Assembly (NCBI RefSeq): GCF_002245215.1
Contig: NZ_NPMR01000001.1
Coordinates: 1,054,001 to 1,118,000, forward strand
Direction of reading: 5' to 3'
From: Microbacterium sp. Yaish 1
GTDB lineage: Bacteria > Actinomycetota > Actinomycetes > Actinomycetales > Microbacteriaceae
Length of the DNA: 64,000 nucleotides
The notes beneath the pieces were generated by a model. It saw only the letters and a program-made list of their open reading frames with translations. It had not been told where the DNA came from and did no database searches. Every line of letters begins with the position of its first letter. Position 1 is the first letter of the stretch. A program made the translations under genes and the position numbers. Below are positions 25,436 through 33,097 of this stretch, one piece after another.

Positions 25436-25891
25436 ATGATGGTCGAAGCGGGTCATGAGGAGCTAGCAGAGCGGGTTTCCAGGTCCCTGCAGGCGTTGAC
25501 GATTGCCGAGGACTCGGCTCGCGCCCGGGTGTGCGAAACGCTCAAGGTCGGTGTGAGGGACTTCGCCGCGCTGCGACTTCTGCTTCGCGCGCATCGAGAC
25601 GGTGCGGCGATGTCGCCTAAGGACATCTCCCAGGGTCTTGCGATCTCGTCTGCGAGCACGACCGCGCTGCTGGACCGTTTGGAGAAGGGCGGTCACCTTC
25701 ACCGCGTCCCTCACCCGGCCGATCGCAGGCGAGTGTTCATTGAGCTCAGCGACAAGACGGTCCGCTCGCTGTCTGCGACGGTGGATGAGGAGTCCTCCCG
25801 CGTCTCCCGCGCAATCGCCGACCTACCTGCCACCACCGCAGAGGGCATCATCGAATTCCTCGACCGGCTACACGCACCCTCGATCGGCTGA
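25436..25891 (+). CDS. MarR family transcriptional regulator
   Basis: This roughly 151-residue protein has the winged-helix core DFAALRLLLRAHRDGAAMSPKDIS, the recognition helix ASTTALLDRLEKGGHLHRV and the wing PADRRRVFIELSD, all diagnostic of MarR. Three successive starts (GTG 25433, ATG 25436, ATG 25439) follow TTGAGG; ATG 25436 or 25439 has the better spacing. It is convergent with the TetR gene downstream, and its target is not evident. Confidence 0.88.
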   Translation: MMVEAGHEELAERVSRSLQALTIAEDSARARVCETLKVGVRDFAALRLLLRAHRDGAAMSPKDISQGLAISSASTTALLDRLEKGGHLHRVPHPADRRRVFIELSDKTVRSLSATVDEESSRVSRAIADLPATTAEGIIEFLDRLHAPSIG

Positions 25892-25945
25892 GTCGCGTCG
25901 CGCCCGTACTCGCGGGCACCGAGGCAGCAGTCAATCAGCGGCTTT

Positions 25946-26650
25946 CTACTGAGAGAGCTCCCGATCTAGCCGGTCCAGCAGCAGCTCGAGTGCGATCTCG
26001 AACTCTTCCTTGCTGCGGTCCTCGCTCAGGAGCGGCCTCAGGCGCAGCACTTCGGGGGCACTGTCGAGCGAGAGTTGCCCGTCCTTGTTCGGCACGTCAG
26101 CGTCGCCTTCATCCAACGCGATGTCGGCGGGGCTGAACTGCGCACCGCGAACGGTTGTTTCCAGCAGCAGCTGCCCCAGAAGGAAGCTACTGAACGCCCG
26201 GTACGCGCTGACGGCCTGGGCGTCAGTAAACCCCTGAGCGATGAGGGTGCTGAGGAACGTGTCGACGACCTCCACGCTTCGCAGCGGCGGCCGCAGCCAC
26301 GGTGCTGCGGGGTGCCGGGTGGCGATCAGCGGGAACGCGCGGGGGTGTTCGACGGCGATCCCGCGCACAGCGTGGGCGACGTTTTGGAGGAACGTCTGCC
26401 AATGCTCGCTAGCTTCTTCTCGCATCGTCTCGGTCAGACCCCCCATCAACGATGCGACGACGCCTTCGAGCAGGTCTTCCTTACCGTGCACGTGCCGGTA
26501 CAGCGCCATCGCCTCAACACCCAACCGCTGGCCGAGCGTGCGCATCGAGAGCGCTGACGGGCCGGATTGGTCGACGATGACCAGCGCGGCCTCGACGATC
26601 ACGTCGCGGCCGAGCTTGGGTGGTGGTGAAAGGTCGGACTGCTTGCTCAT
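25946..26650 (-). CDS. TetR family regulator with tetracycline-repressor-type C-terminal domain
   Basis: This 234-residue protein has the HTH GRDVIVEAALVIVDQSGPSALSMRTLGQRLGVEAMALYRHVHGKEDLL at about residues 14-60. The L-G-V-x-x-x-A-L-Y-x-H-V pattern is typical of TetR_C regulators. The C-terminal domain has FPLIATRHPAAP and GQLLLETTVRG. GGAGG 6 nt before ATG 26650 supports the start. The palindrome TTACaccGTAA lies in its upstream region, so autoregulation is likely. Confidence 0.9.
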   Translation of the reverse strand: MSKQSDLSPPPKLGRDVIVEAALVIVDQSGPSALSMRTLGQRLGVEAMALYRHVHGKEDLLEGVVASLMGGLTETMREEASEHWQTFLQNVAHAVRGIAVEHPRAFPLIATRHPAAPWLRPPLRSVEVVDTFLSTLIAQGFTDAQAVSAYRAFSSFLLGQLLLETTVRGAQFSPADIALDEGDADVPNKDGQLSLDSAPEVLRLRPLLSEDRSKEEFEIALELLLDRLDRELSQ

Positions 26651-26721
26651 ATGAAGCCTCCACTTCGATCCTCCCCCTTCTGAGCAGATCTGTGTGCACG
26701 AGAGACGAACCGGGTCTATGT

Positions 26722-26733
26722 TTACACCGTAAG
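26722..26733. promoter_or_regulatory. TetR-type operator TTACACCGTAAG
   Basis: TTAC and GTAA flank a 3-nt centre about 75 nt upstream of the TetR ATG, between it and the 26849 gene. TetR_C-type repressors commonly bind TTAC-n3-GTAA palindromes. The divergent arrangement means one site could control both directions. Confidence 0.55.
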
Positions 26734-26848
26734 CTAATCCGCCGAGCTGGTTCTGCACACCGGCTCGGTAAGAGTCCGCCCACCGGCGCGGACCGGGATC
26801 AATGCCTCCGCTTCAACCCTTTGGCCTGAGAGACTGAAACCGCCGCAG

Positions 26849-27241
26849 ATGCCCTTCCACAGCAAGCAGACCCTGGAGCACTGGGTCGCAGAGTTCGTCG
26901 ACTCCCGAGGCGCAGGTGACCTCATCCGCGTCGCAGTCCAGGATGGATCCGGCGGAGACGACACCGGGCTGGTCATCGTGCCGCTTGAGAACGCACCGAA
27001 CTCGGTGTGGATCGAACCCCGGGATACGGGGGATGAGCTCAACTGGCTCATCACTATCGAACCGACCGACGAGGCGCTGGAGCTGACGAGCTTCGAGCTG
27101 AACGCGCTCACTCACGAGCTGCAGGTCGCCGCCGAGCTATGCGCGTTTCTTCAAGAGAAGTCTCTCGGCCACTATGAGCCTCAAGCCGAGGCGGGCAACG
27201 AGAGCACGACTCCGGGCCACAGCGCGGCGGATGAACGATGA
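26849..27241 (+). CDS. Small hypothetical protein, paralogue of the next gene
   Basis: This 130-residue acidic soluble protein begins MPFHSKQTLEHWVAEFVDSR. It is closely parallel to the downstream MPFRTKETLEAWLAEFAELG, and both continue with (V/M)AQDGxxGxDTGL and a C-terminal helix LCxFLQxKS. The two therefore share ancestry and fold; I do not recognise the family. The last 25 residues are a polar tail absent from the paralogue. Its stop overlaps an ATG (27238) that could couple translation of the second gene. Confidence 0.7.
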   Translation: MPFHSKQTLEHWVAEFVDSRGAGDLIRVAVQDGSGGDDTGLVIVPLENAPNSVWIEPRDTGDELNWLITIEPTDEALELTSFELNALTHELQVAAELCAFLQEKSLGHYEPQAEAGNESTTPGHSAADER

Positions 27242-27339
27242 TCAAACCGCAGCTGGGCCACGCATCGACAACCGGTGAGGCGATAATGAGCGCTGTACAT
27301 CCCGGGAGGACGTCTCGCTGCGGTGATCTGGAGGAGCGC

Positions 27340-27705
27340 ATGCCGTTTCGGACGAAGGAAACCCTGGAGGCCTGGCTGGCGGAGTTCGCCGAGCTCGGTT
27401 ACCCCGTCAGCGACCGGCTGCGGGTCATGGCGCAGGACGGCACAGACGGTCACGACACGGGCCTCATCGGCCTGGACCTGCTCAACGCCGGAACCGTCAC
27501 GTACCTGCAGCCCGAGCCCATCGGATCGACCCGCTGGGCAGTGACGTTCGAGGCGCGGGAGCAGGAGGTCAAGCTCGACGCCGGCCGCGCGCTCGAGCTG
27601 TCAACCGAACTAGCGATGGTCTCGGCGCTGTGCACGTTCCTGCAGACGAAGTCCGCCGCCTTCATCGCCAACCGCACGACTGCCAGCCAGCTACCCCAGC
27701 CGTGA
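27340..27705 (+). CDS. Small hypothetical protein, tandem paralogue
   Basis: This 121-residue protein starts at ATG 27340 (MPFRTKETLEAW), with GGAGGAG just before it and exact alignment to the upstream paralogue. An in-frame ATG at 27238 overlaps the previous stop (ATGA) and would add 34 residues without similarity to the paralogue. The shared core (GxxDTGL, the middle sheet region and FLQTKS) suggests a small alpha/beta protein of unknown role. Confidence 0.65.
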   Translation: MPFRTKETLEAWLAEFAELGYPVSDRLRVMAQDGTDGHDTGLIGLDLLNAGTVTYLQPEPIGSTRWAVTFEAREQEVKLDAGRALELSTELAMVSALCTFLQTKSAAFIANRTTASQLPQP

Positions 27706-27887
27706 GCTTCGCAACACGCGACGCGATAGGTCCACCGAAAACGTTGGTCACAACCAGGTATCGATCCACGTTTCTGGCAGCGCTTCCGAGCGTCTCCGCG
27801 CGGTGGGACCGATAACGATCAATTTCGGCCGGTTGTGGGAACCTCCAAAAACGGGGTCCAGCAGTCTCGCTGCTACGGTGACCCCTT

Positions 27888-28568
27888 GTGCAACCACTCG
27901 AAGCTGAGCAGCAGGTCATCGACGTAGCCGAAGAACTCGCAACGACCCTCGGTGAGAACCCGAATCACACGGTCGCCGCGGCCGTCATGGATATCGACGG
28001 TCGGGTGCACAAAGCGGTGAACGTCTACCACTTCAACGGCGGCCCCTGTGCGGAGCTCGTTGCCCTCGGCGTGGCCGCGACAGCGGGAGCGACACAACTT
28101 CTCACGATCGCTGCTGCCGGCGATCGGGGACGAGGGCTGATACCGCCCTGCGGGCGCTGCCGGCAAGTGCTTCTCGATCAGCACCCCGACATTCTGGTGG
28201 CGGTTCCCGGCGAGGAAGGACCCCTGATGCGCCCTATCCGCAAGCTCCTGCCCGACACCTACTTCTTTCCGGACGCACCCACCGGCCGCGTGATGCGCTT
28301 TAATCGCCGCTATTACGAGGCGGTGCTGTCGGGGCAAAAGACGTCGACGATCCGGTGGGATGAGACCCACCACGTAGGTGCCGCGACTTTCGTCTTCGAG
28401 GGGCATCCCGAGTTCGCGCACCTCGACGGATCAATCACTGCGATCGAGTCGACCACGCTCAGCGAGCTGGATCCCGAGTATGCCGCCGGCCTGCGGGGCC
28501 ACTACCCCGCGATGCCCGCGGACGCTGAGCTGTTGCGGGTCCACTTCCAGGTCCAGCGAGCCGAGTAG
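27888..28568 (+). CDS. Cytidine-deaminase-like domain fused to an ASCH domain
   Basis: In this 226-residue protein, residues 1-120 match the zinc-dependent cytidine/blasticidin deaminase fold: NHTVAAAVMDIDGRVH, then GGPCAELVALG with zinc Cys and catalytic Glu, and PPCGRCRQVLLDQH with the CxxC ligands. Residues 130-226 look like an ASCH domain (VMRFNRRYYEAVLSGQKTSTIRW, then the ELLRVHFQV strand). ASCH domains bind RNA or modified nucleosides, and related YqfB is an N4-acetylcytidine amidohydrolase. A combined nucleoside processing role is inferred. The start is GTG 27888. The substrate is unknown. Confidence 0.8.
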   Translation: MQPLEAEQQVIDVAEELATTLGENPNHTVAAAVMDIDGRVHKAVNVYHFNGGPCAELVALGVAATAGATQLLTIAAAGDRGRGLIPPCGRCRQVLLDQHPDILVAVPGEEGPLMRPIRKLLPDTYFFPDAPTGRVMRFNRRYYEAVLSGQKTSTIRWDETHHVGAATFVFEGHPEFAHLDGSITAIESTTLSELDPEYAAGLRGHYPAMPADAELLRVHFQVQRAE

Positions 28569-28583
28569 CGGCCAGGGCCGCTA
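28565..28583 (+). terminator. Hairpin at the deaminase-ASCH stop codon
   Basis: TAGCGGCC and GGCCGCTA form a perfect 8-bp stem with a 2-nt loop, starting at the TAG stop. There is no U-tract. Confidence 0.5.
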
Positions 28584-28589
28584 GCGCAC

Positions 28590-28659
28590 CCACCAAAACC
28601 CCCGTCCAAAACCACTTCGACCCAGAACCATGTTTTGAGACGGTCCCGGGTTTCGGTGG
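28590..28659. repeat. 70-bp imperfect palindromic element
   Basis: The left end CCACCAAAACCCC..CGTC..CAAAAC mirrors the right end GTTTTGAGACGG..GGGTTTCGGTGG with small gaps. It lies between the deaminase-ASCH gene and the acetyltransferase, and it resembles paired terminal inverted repeats of an element without cargo. Confidence 0.65.
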
Positions 28660-28742
28660 GCTCTCACGGCACATGAGGCGGCTGTGCCGCAAACGATCGT
28701 TATCGGCGCGGAGCGCAGGGACGCCAACAGTCAGGCGCCTCC

Positions 28743-28748
28743 TACTAT
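28743..28748 (+). promoter_or_regulatory. -10 box TACTAT for a leaderless acetyltransferase gene
   Basis: TACTAT ends 6 nt before ATG 28755, which places transcription start at or next to the A of the start codon. There is no ribosome-binding site. No good -35 match was found. Confidence 0.5.
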
Positions 28749-28754
28749 TGCTGG

Positions 28755-29240
28755 ATGACCATGCTCCGACAAGCCGCGCCTGAGGACGATCGTGCGCTCG
28801 CCGAGATCTCGTTTGAGTGCTGGGCTGAGTCGAACGACCCCGGCGACCTCTGGGCACAGGACCGTCCGTTCTTCGGACCGCCTACGGATGCACGAGTGGA
28901 AGACGTGATCGTGGCATCGAGCGATGGTCGGCCAGTCGGCTATGTCCGAACGCTTCACAGGCCGAGCGAGTACGGCGACTGGTACATCGCCGGCCTCGGG
29001 GTTTCGCCGGCTTCTCGATCGATAGGGGTAGGCCGCAGCCTCGTTCAAGCTGCCCTCGAGAAGGCTGCGATCGGAGGCGGCGCTCGCGTATGGCTCAAGG
29101 TTCTCTCGACGAACGAACCAGGGCTACGTCTCTACCTGTCGCTCGGCTTCGCAGAAGCAGCGCGATTCTCGGGGGTTTTGAGCAGCCGGCCGGGCGTGGA
29201 TGACCTTCGACTGAGCATCACGCTGCCGCCGGCGCCGTAA
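28755..29240 (+). CDS. GNAT family N-acetyltransferase
   Basis: This 161-residue protein has N-terminal MLRQAAPEDDRALAEISFEC, the acetyl-CoA-binding motif LGVSPASRSIGVGRSLVQAAL (R-x-x-G-x-G/A as RSIGVG) at about residues 82-102, and the closing LRLYLSLGFAEAARFSG. It is an acyltransferase with an unknown substrate. It appears to be leaderless and stands alone at the right end of the atypical region. Confidence 0.87.
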   Translation: MTMLRQAAPEDDRALAEISFECWAESNDPGDLWAQDRPFFGPPTDARVEDVIVASSDGRPVGYVRTLHRPSEYGDWYIAGLGVSPASRSIGVGRSLVQAALEKAAIGGGARVWLKVLSTNEPGLRLYLSLGFAEAARFSGVLSSRPGVDDLRLSITLPPAP

Positions 29241-29314
29241 AAGATCCTCTACGGCCGCTCTCGCGCGATAGATCGGACGAGAGTGTGAGCTGGACGCTCC
29301 TCGCGGTGCGGTGA

Positions 29315-29566
29315 TCACACGTCCTTACCGCGTCTGAGCGAGCCGACCACAAGTGCTGCCGCTCCTCCCAGGATGATGCACATGCCGAGCATCATCCCCA
29401 GCACATCCTGCGGAAGTGCCGCGCAACCCGCAGGCACGTCGTCCTCGGGACATATACGCCACGGTTGAAGCGCGAACACGATGGCCAGCACCACGCCGAC
29501 GAGGACGGTCACCGCACCGACGGCGACGTTCCTGGAGATGCGATTCGTTTGGTGTGAGCGAACCAT
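29315..29566 (-). CDS. Small two-TM membrane protein
   Basis: This 83-residue protein has hydrophobic segments at about residues 13-33 and 53-75, separated by a loop with two cysteines (RICPEDDVPAGCAAL) that could form a disulfide outside the cell. The termini are basic (MVRSHQTNRISRN, SLRRGKDV), predicting both ends inside. No family is recognised. Confidence 0.55.
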   Translation of the reverse strand: MVRSHQTNRISRNVAVGAVTVLVGVVLAIVFALQPWRICPEDDVPAGCAALPQDVLGMMLGMCIILGGAAALVVGSLRRGKDV

Positions 29567-29614
29567 CGTCAGTCTTCTCCTCTCGGTGCGTGGATCCCTC
29601 GTGGAGGCCCGCGC

Positions 29615-31534
29615 TCAGGCGCCCGCGAGCCAGGCCCGGTAGGCCTCGAACGAGTACGGGCGACCGAGGAAGTCGGCGACGAGATCGGCTGCGTCGCGGC
29701 TGCCGCCCGGCTCGAGGATGCGCTCGCGATAGCGGGTCGCGACGGACGGGTCCATGAGGTCGTCGCCGAACGCCGAGAGCAGATCGCGGGCGATGACGAG
29801 GCTCCACTGGTACGTGTAGTAGCAGGCGCCGTATCCGGTGAGGTGCCCGAAGCCGGCATACGTGTGCCCGTTCGGCAGCGGGTGCACCGGCGACGCGGCG
29901 CGGTACCAGCCCTCGACGGCGGCCTGCAGATCGCTCGGCCGCTCGACGTGCAGACCGTACGAGACGTTGGCGTGCCCGAGCTGACGGGTCACCTCGAGCG
30001 CTCGACCGAAGGCATCGGCCACCCGCATCCGCTCGACCAGGTCGGCCGGGATCGGCTCACCGTCGGCATTGCGCGCGAACGTCGCCAGCACACCGGCATC
30101 CCAGGCCCACTCCTCGAGCAGCTGGCTCGGCGCCTCGACGAAGTCCCACTCGGTCTCGATGCCGCTGAAGTCGGCCCACACGGCGTCGGCGCCCCCGAGG
30201 ATGCCGTGGACGAGGTGCCCGAACTCGTGGAAGAACGTCACGACCTGGTCATGTTCGAGCAGGCCCCGCGAGAAGTTGCAGAGCAGCACGCCCTCGGGAA
30301 GCGAGCGGCCCGCGATGCCGGGCGCGAGGTTGAAGCACGCCGCGTGGTTGTACTTGCCCTCGCGTGGGTGGAGGTCGAGGTGGATGCGGCCGAGCCGGCG
30401 CTCGCCGCGCACGACGTCGTAGCTGCGGACGTCCGCGTGCCAGGCGCCGACCTCGACGGGCACGTACGACACGTCGAGCAGCCGCGCCGTGACGTCGAGC
30501 ACGCCCGCCAGGACGTTGTCGAACGCGAAGTACGCGCGCACCGCCTGCGCATCGACGGCGTACTCCTCGCGCTTGAGCGCGCTGAGGAGGTACCAGAGGT
30601 CGGCCGAGGTGACCGCGTCGGCATCGGGCTCGTCGACGCGCAGCCGCGCGAGCAGCCGGTCGTACTCCGCCGCGGCGGCCTCGCGAGTGGCTGCATCGAT
30701 GTCGGCGAGGAACGATCGGATGGCGGCGCTCGAGCCGATCATGCGCGTCTCGGTCTCGTAATCGGCCCAGTCGCCGTAGCCCAGCAGCTCCGCGCGCTCG
30801 GCGCGCACCGTGAGCAGCTCGGCGAGGACGGGATCGTTGTCGGGCCAGGCCAGGTCGTTGTAGACCGACAGCAGTGCCGTGCGGGTCGACCGGCGCACCG
30901 CGAACTCGCGGACCGGCATGAGGTCGGTGTACTCCGTCGTGAGGGTGACGAGGCCGTCGTCATCGACCGGGTGGGCGTCGATGAAGTCCTGCGGCAGCCC
31001 CTCGAGCGCGTCGGCGGGGAGCTTCAGCTCGCGGCGTCCGTCGCGGATGTTGCGCGAGAACTGCAGCGAGAGCTCGGTGTCGCGCTCGGCGAGCGCCCGC
31101 AGCCGTTCGCGGGTCGCCTCGTCGCGGTCGACGCCGCCCCGGCGGAAGTCGCGCTGGATGTGGGCGAGCAGGCGGCGGGCGGCGGCATCCAGCCCGTCGG
31201 TCGCGAGGCCGTCGAAGACGGCGAAGAGAGCGGGATCGAGCGCCCGCTGCGAGAGGAGCGCGTCGATGGCCTGCACGCGCGCCTCGGACGCGGCCCGCAC
31301 GTCGGCGTCGGGGTGCGACTCACTCAGCAGGGATGCCTCGGACGCCGCCTCGGCGATCGCGATCGACGCCTCGTTCCACAGCTGCAGGCGTGCCAGCGGC
31401 GACAGGTCGCGCCCCGCGATCAGCTGCGCGTCGATCTCGCGGACGCGGGCGATGCGGGCATCCGGGCGCTCGGCGGCGAACGCGAGCCATCCGGCGTGGT
31501 CGGCGGGGAAGGCGAGGGGCTGCGGATCGGTCAT
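29615..31534 (-). CDS. M3 family metallopeptidase (oligopeptidase/dipeptidyl carboxypeptidase-like)
   Basis: This 639-residue protein has the thimet-family zinc motif FFHEFGHLVHGIL near residue 440, the downstream Glu in FVEAPSQLLEEWAWD, and the upstream catalytic-domain strand RRLGRIHLDLHPREGKYNHAACF. The C-terminal YGACYYTYQWSLVIARDLL is typical. It cleaves short peptides in the cytoplasm and could process products of the DppABC importer (inference). It marks the return to ordinary chromosomal sequence. Confidence 0.93.
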   Translation of the reverse strand: MTDPQPLAFPADHAGWLAFAAERPDARIARVREIDAQLIAGRDLSPLARLQLWNEASIAIAEAASEASLLSESHPDADVRAASEARVQAIDALLSQRALDPALFAVFDGLATDGLDAAARRLLAHIQRDFRRGGVDRDEATRERLRALAERDTELSLQFSRNIRDGRRELKLPADALEGLPQDFIDAHPVDDDGLVTLTTEYTDLMPVREFAVRRSTRTALLSVYNDLAWPDNDPVLAELLTVRAERAELLGYGDWADYETETRMIGSSAAIRSFLADIDAATREAAAAEYDRLLARLRVDEPDADAVTSADLWYLLSALKREEYAVDAQAVRAYFAFDNVLAGVLDVTARLLDVSYVPVEVGAWHADVRSYDVVRGERRLGRIHLDLHPREGKYNHAACFNLAPGIAGRSLPEGVLLCNFSRGLLEHDQVVTFFHEFGHLVHGILGGADAVWADFSGIETEWDFVEAPSQLLEEWAWDAGVLATFARNADGEPIPADLVERMRVADAFGRALEVTRQLGHANVSYGLHVERPSDLQAAVEGWYRAASPVHPLPNGHTYAGFGHLTGYGACYYTYQWSLVIARDLLSAFGDDLMDPSVATRYRERILEPGGSRDAADLVADFLGRPYSFEAYRAWLAGA

Positions 31535-31559
31535 GCCCCGAGCCTACGCAGGACGCGCC

Positions 31560-32171
31560 TCAGCGGAGCGCGCCCACCGAGGCGAGCGCGAGCCGGATGA
31601 GCGTGCCGCGACCACCTTCCATCTCGGCCGCGAGCGCGTCGGACGCCGCCTCGGCGGGGTCGAGCCACGTGACCTCGAGCGCGTCCTGACGCGGCTCGCA
31701 GGTGCCCGTGACCGGCACGACGAAGGCGAGGGATACCGCGTGCTGGCGGTCGTCGTGGAACGGGCTGACCCCGGGGATCGGGAAGTACTCGGCGACCGTG
31801 AAGGGCGTGGGCGACGCGGGCAGGAGCGGGAAGGCCATGGGGCCGAGGTCGTTCTCGACGTGACGGAACAGCGCATCGCGGATCGTCTCGCCGTAGCGCA
31901 CGCGGCCCGAGACGATCGTGCGCGTCATCTCCCCGACCGGTGTGGCACGGAGCAGGATGCCGACCTGGGTGACAGCGCCGAGCCCGTCGGTGCGCACCGG
32001 CACGGCCTCGACGTAGAGCATCGGCAGCCGGCGGCGCGCTTCGGTGAGCTCGACGTCGCTGAGCCAGGCCGGGTTCGTGGCTCCGCCGCCCGGGGCCCCG
32101 CGCAGCGGGTCGGCCGGGAGCGACGACTCGCCGCGCTCGTCGGGATCGGGATCGGGGGTGCGCACGGCCAT
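31560..32171 (-). CDS. NUDIX hydrolase family protein (DUF4916-like)
   Basis: This 203-residue protein has NPAWLSDVELTEARRRLPMLYVEAVPVR and the GRVRYGETIRDALFRHVENDLG segment, which corresponds to a degenerate Nudix box lacking the full REUXEEXGU pattern. Catalysis as a canonical Nudix enzyme is doubtful. VAEYFPIPGVSPFHDDRQHAVSLAF follows. It is divergent from the esterase gene across 57 bp. Confidence 0.75.
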   Translation of the reverse strand: MAVRTPDPDPDERGESSLPADPLRGAPGGGATNPAWLSDVELTEARRRLPMLYVEAVPVRTDGLGAVTQVGILLRATPVGEMTRTIVSGRVRYGETIRDALFRHVENDLGPMAFPLLPASPTPFTVAEYFPIPGVSPFHDDRQHAVSLAFVVPVTGTCEPRQDALEVTWLDPAEAASDALAAEMEGGRGTLIRLALASVGALR

Positions 32172-32228
32172 GCCTCATGTATACCAATGACCCTCGGCGG
32201 TGTCGGAGGAGGCTGGCAGGATGGTCGC

Positions 32229-32882
32229 ATGTCGTCGGTCCCGGCTCTCGATCCCGCCGCCGTCCGCTGGTCGGCCGCTCCGGCCGAGCGCGCCGGGCGC
32301 CCGCTGCTGGTCATGATGCACGGCTACGGCTCGGACGAGAACGATCTGTTCGCCCTCGCACCGCACCTGCCCGCCGAGTACGTCGTGGCAGCGGTGCGCG
32401 CCCCGCTCACCCCGCCGTTCCCGACACCGGGATGGTCGTGGTACCCGATCGAGGGCCTGAACGGCCGCGATCCGCAGGCCGCGACGGCCGCCGCCCGTGC
32501 GCTGACCGAGTGGATCGACGCGGAGCGGGGAGATGCGGCATCCGTCGGGCTGCTCGGCTTCTCGCAGGGCGGGGTCATGGCGCTCGAGGCCCTTCGGGTG
32601 CGCCCGCACGACTACGCCTTCGCCGTGAACCTCTCGGGGTACGCCAACCCGGCCGACCTCGACACCGACGCCGAGCTCGCCGAACGGCGCCCGCCCGTGT
32701 TCTGGGGCCGCGGCGCCCTCGACGACGTCATCCCGCCCGCGCTCGTCGCGCACACGGCGCAGTGGCTGCCCAGCCGGGTCGACCTGAGCGGGCGCGTCTA
32801 CCCCGACCTCGGCCATGCCGTCTCGGCGGAAGAGCTGCGGGATGTCGCGACATTCCTGCACAAGCAGCTCCCGTCGGCGTAG
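32229..32882 (+). CDS. Carboxylesterase/phospholipase-type alpha/beta hydrolase
   Basis: This 217-residue protein has the oxyanion segment LVMMHGYGSDENDLF near residue 27, the nucleophile elbow GFSQGG near residue 114, the catalytic Asp region RGALDDVIPPAL and the catalytic His in DLGHAVS near residue 198. All triad parts are present, and the length is standard for the YpfH/carboxylesterase 2 group. It hydrolyses short acyl esters or lysophospholipids, likely in the cytoplasm, since no signal peptide is present. Confidence 0.9.
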   Translation: MSSVPALDPAAVRWSAAPAERAGRPLLVMMHGYGSDENDLFALAPHLPAEYVVAAVRAPLTPPFPTPGWSWYPIEGLNGRDPQAATAAARALTEWIDAERGDAASVGLLGFSQGGVMALEALRVRPHDYAFAVNLSGYANPADLDTDAELAERRPPVFWGRGALDDVIPPALVAHTAQWLPSRVDLSGRVYPDLGHAVSAEELRDVATFLHKQLPSA

Positions 32883-32920
32883 ACTGCCCGGGCCCCTGTC
32901 CCGAGTGTGAGGAACGACCG

Positions 32921-32950
32921 TTGATCGGTTTCGACGCGACCGCGCTGTGA
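32921..32950 (+). CDS. Possible 9-residue leader peptide upstream of the ABC-F gene
   Basis: A TTG-started frame encoding (M)IGFDATAL stops at TGA 32950. It is preceded by GAGGA 7-8 nt upstream. An overlapping GTG frame (MRNDR, 32907-32924) ends inside it. A hairpin follows at 32989-33020, and the ABC-F gene begins at 33098. Antibiotic-resistance ABC-F genes are often controlled by ribosome stalling on such leaders, so this is plausible but unproven. Confidence 0.35.
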   Translation: MIGFDATAL

Positions 32951-32988
32951 TCCCGCGCTGATCCGTCGACCCCTCGGGCGTCCGACCT

Positions 32989-33020
32989 GGCCAGCGCACC
33001 TTTCGATTTCCGCGCTGGCC
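32989..33020 (+). promoter_or_regulatory. Hairpin in the ABC-F leader
   Basis: GGCCAGCGC and GCGCTGGCC form a perfect 9-bp stem with a 14-nt loop containing TTTCGATTT. It lies between the possible leader peptide and the ABC-F start. It could be the terminator of the esterase gene or an attenuator. Confidence 0.4.
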
Positions 33021-33097
33021 GCCGGACCGTTCCGCCCCGGTCGGGGTGTCTTCGGTGTCGGTCGTGCCCGCGCCCGACGACATCCGAGGAGGCAGTC

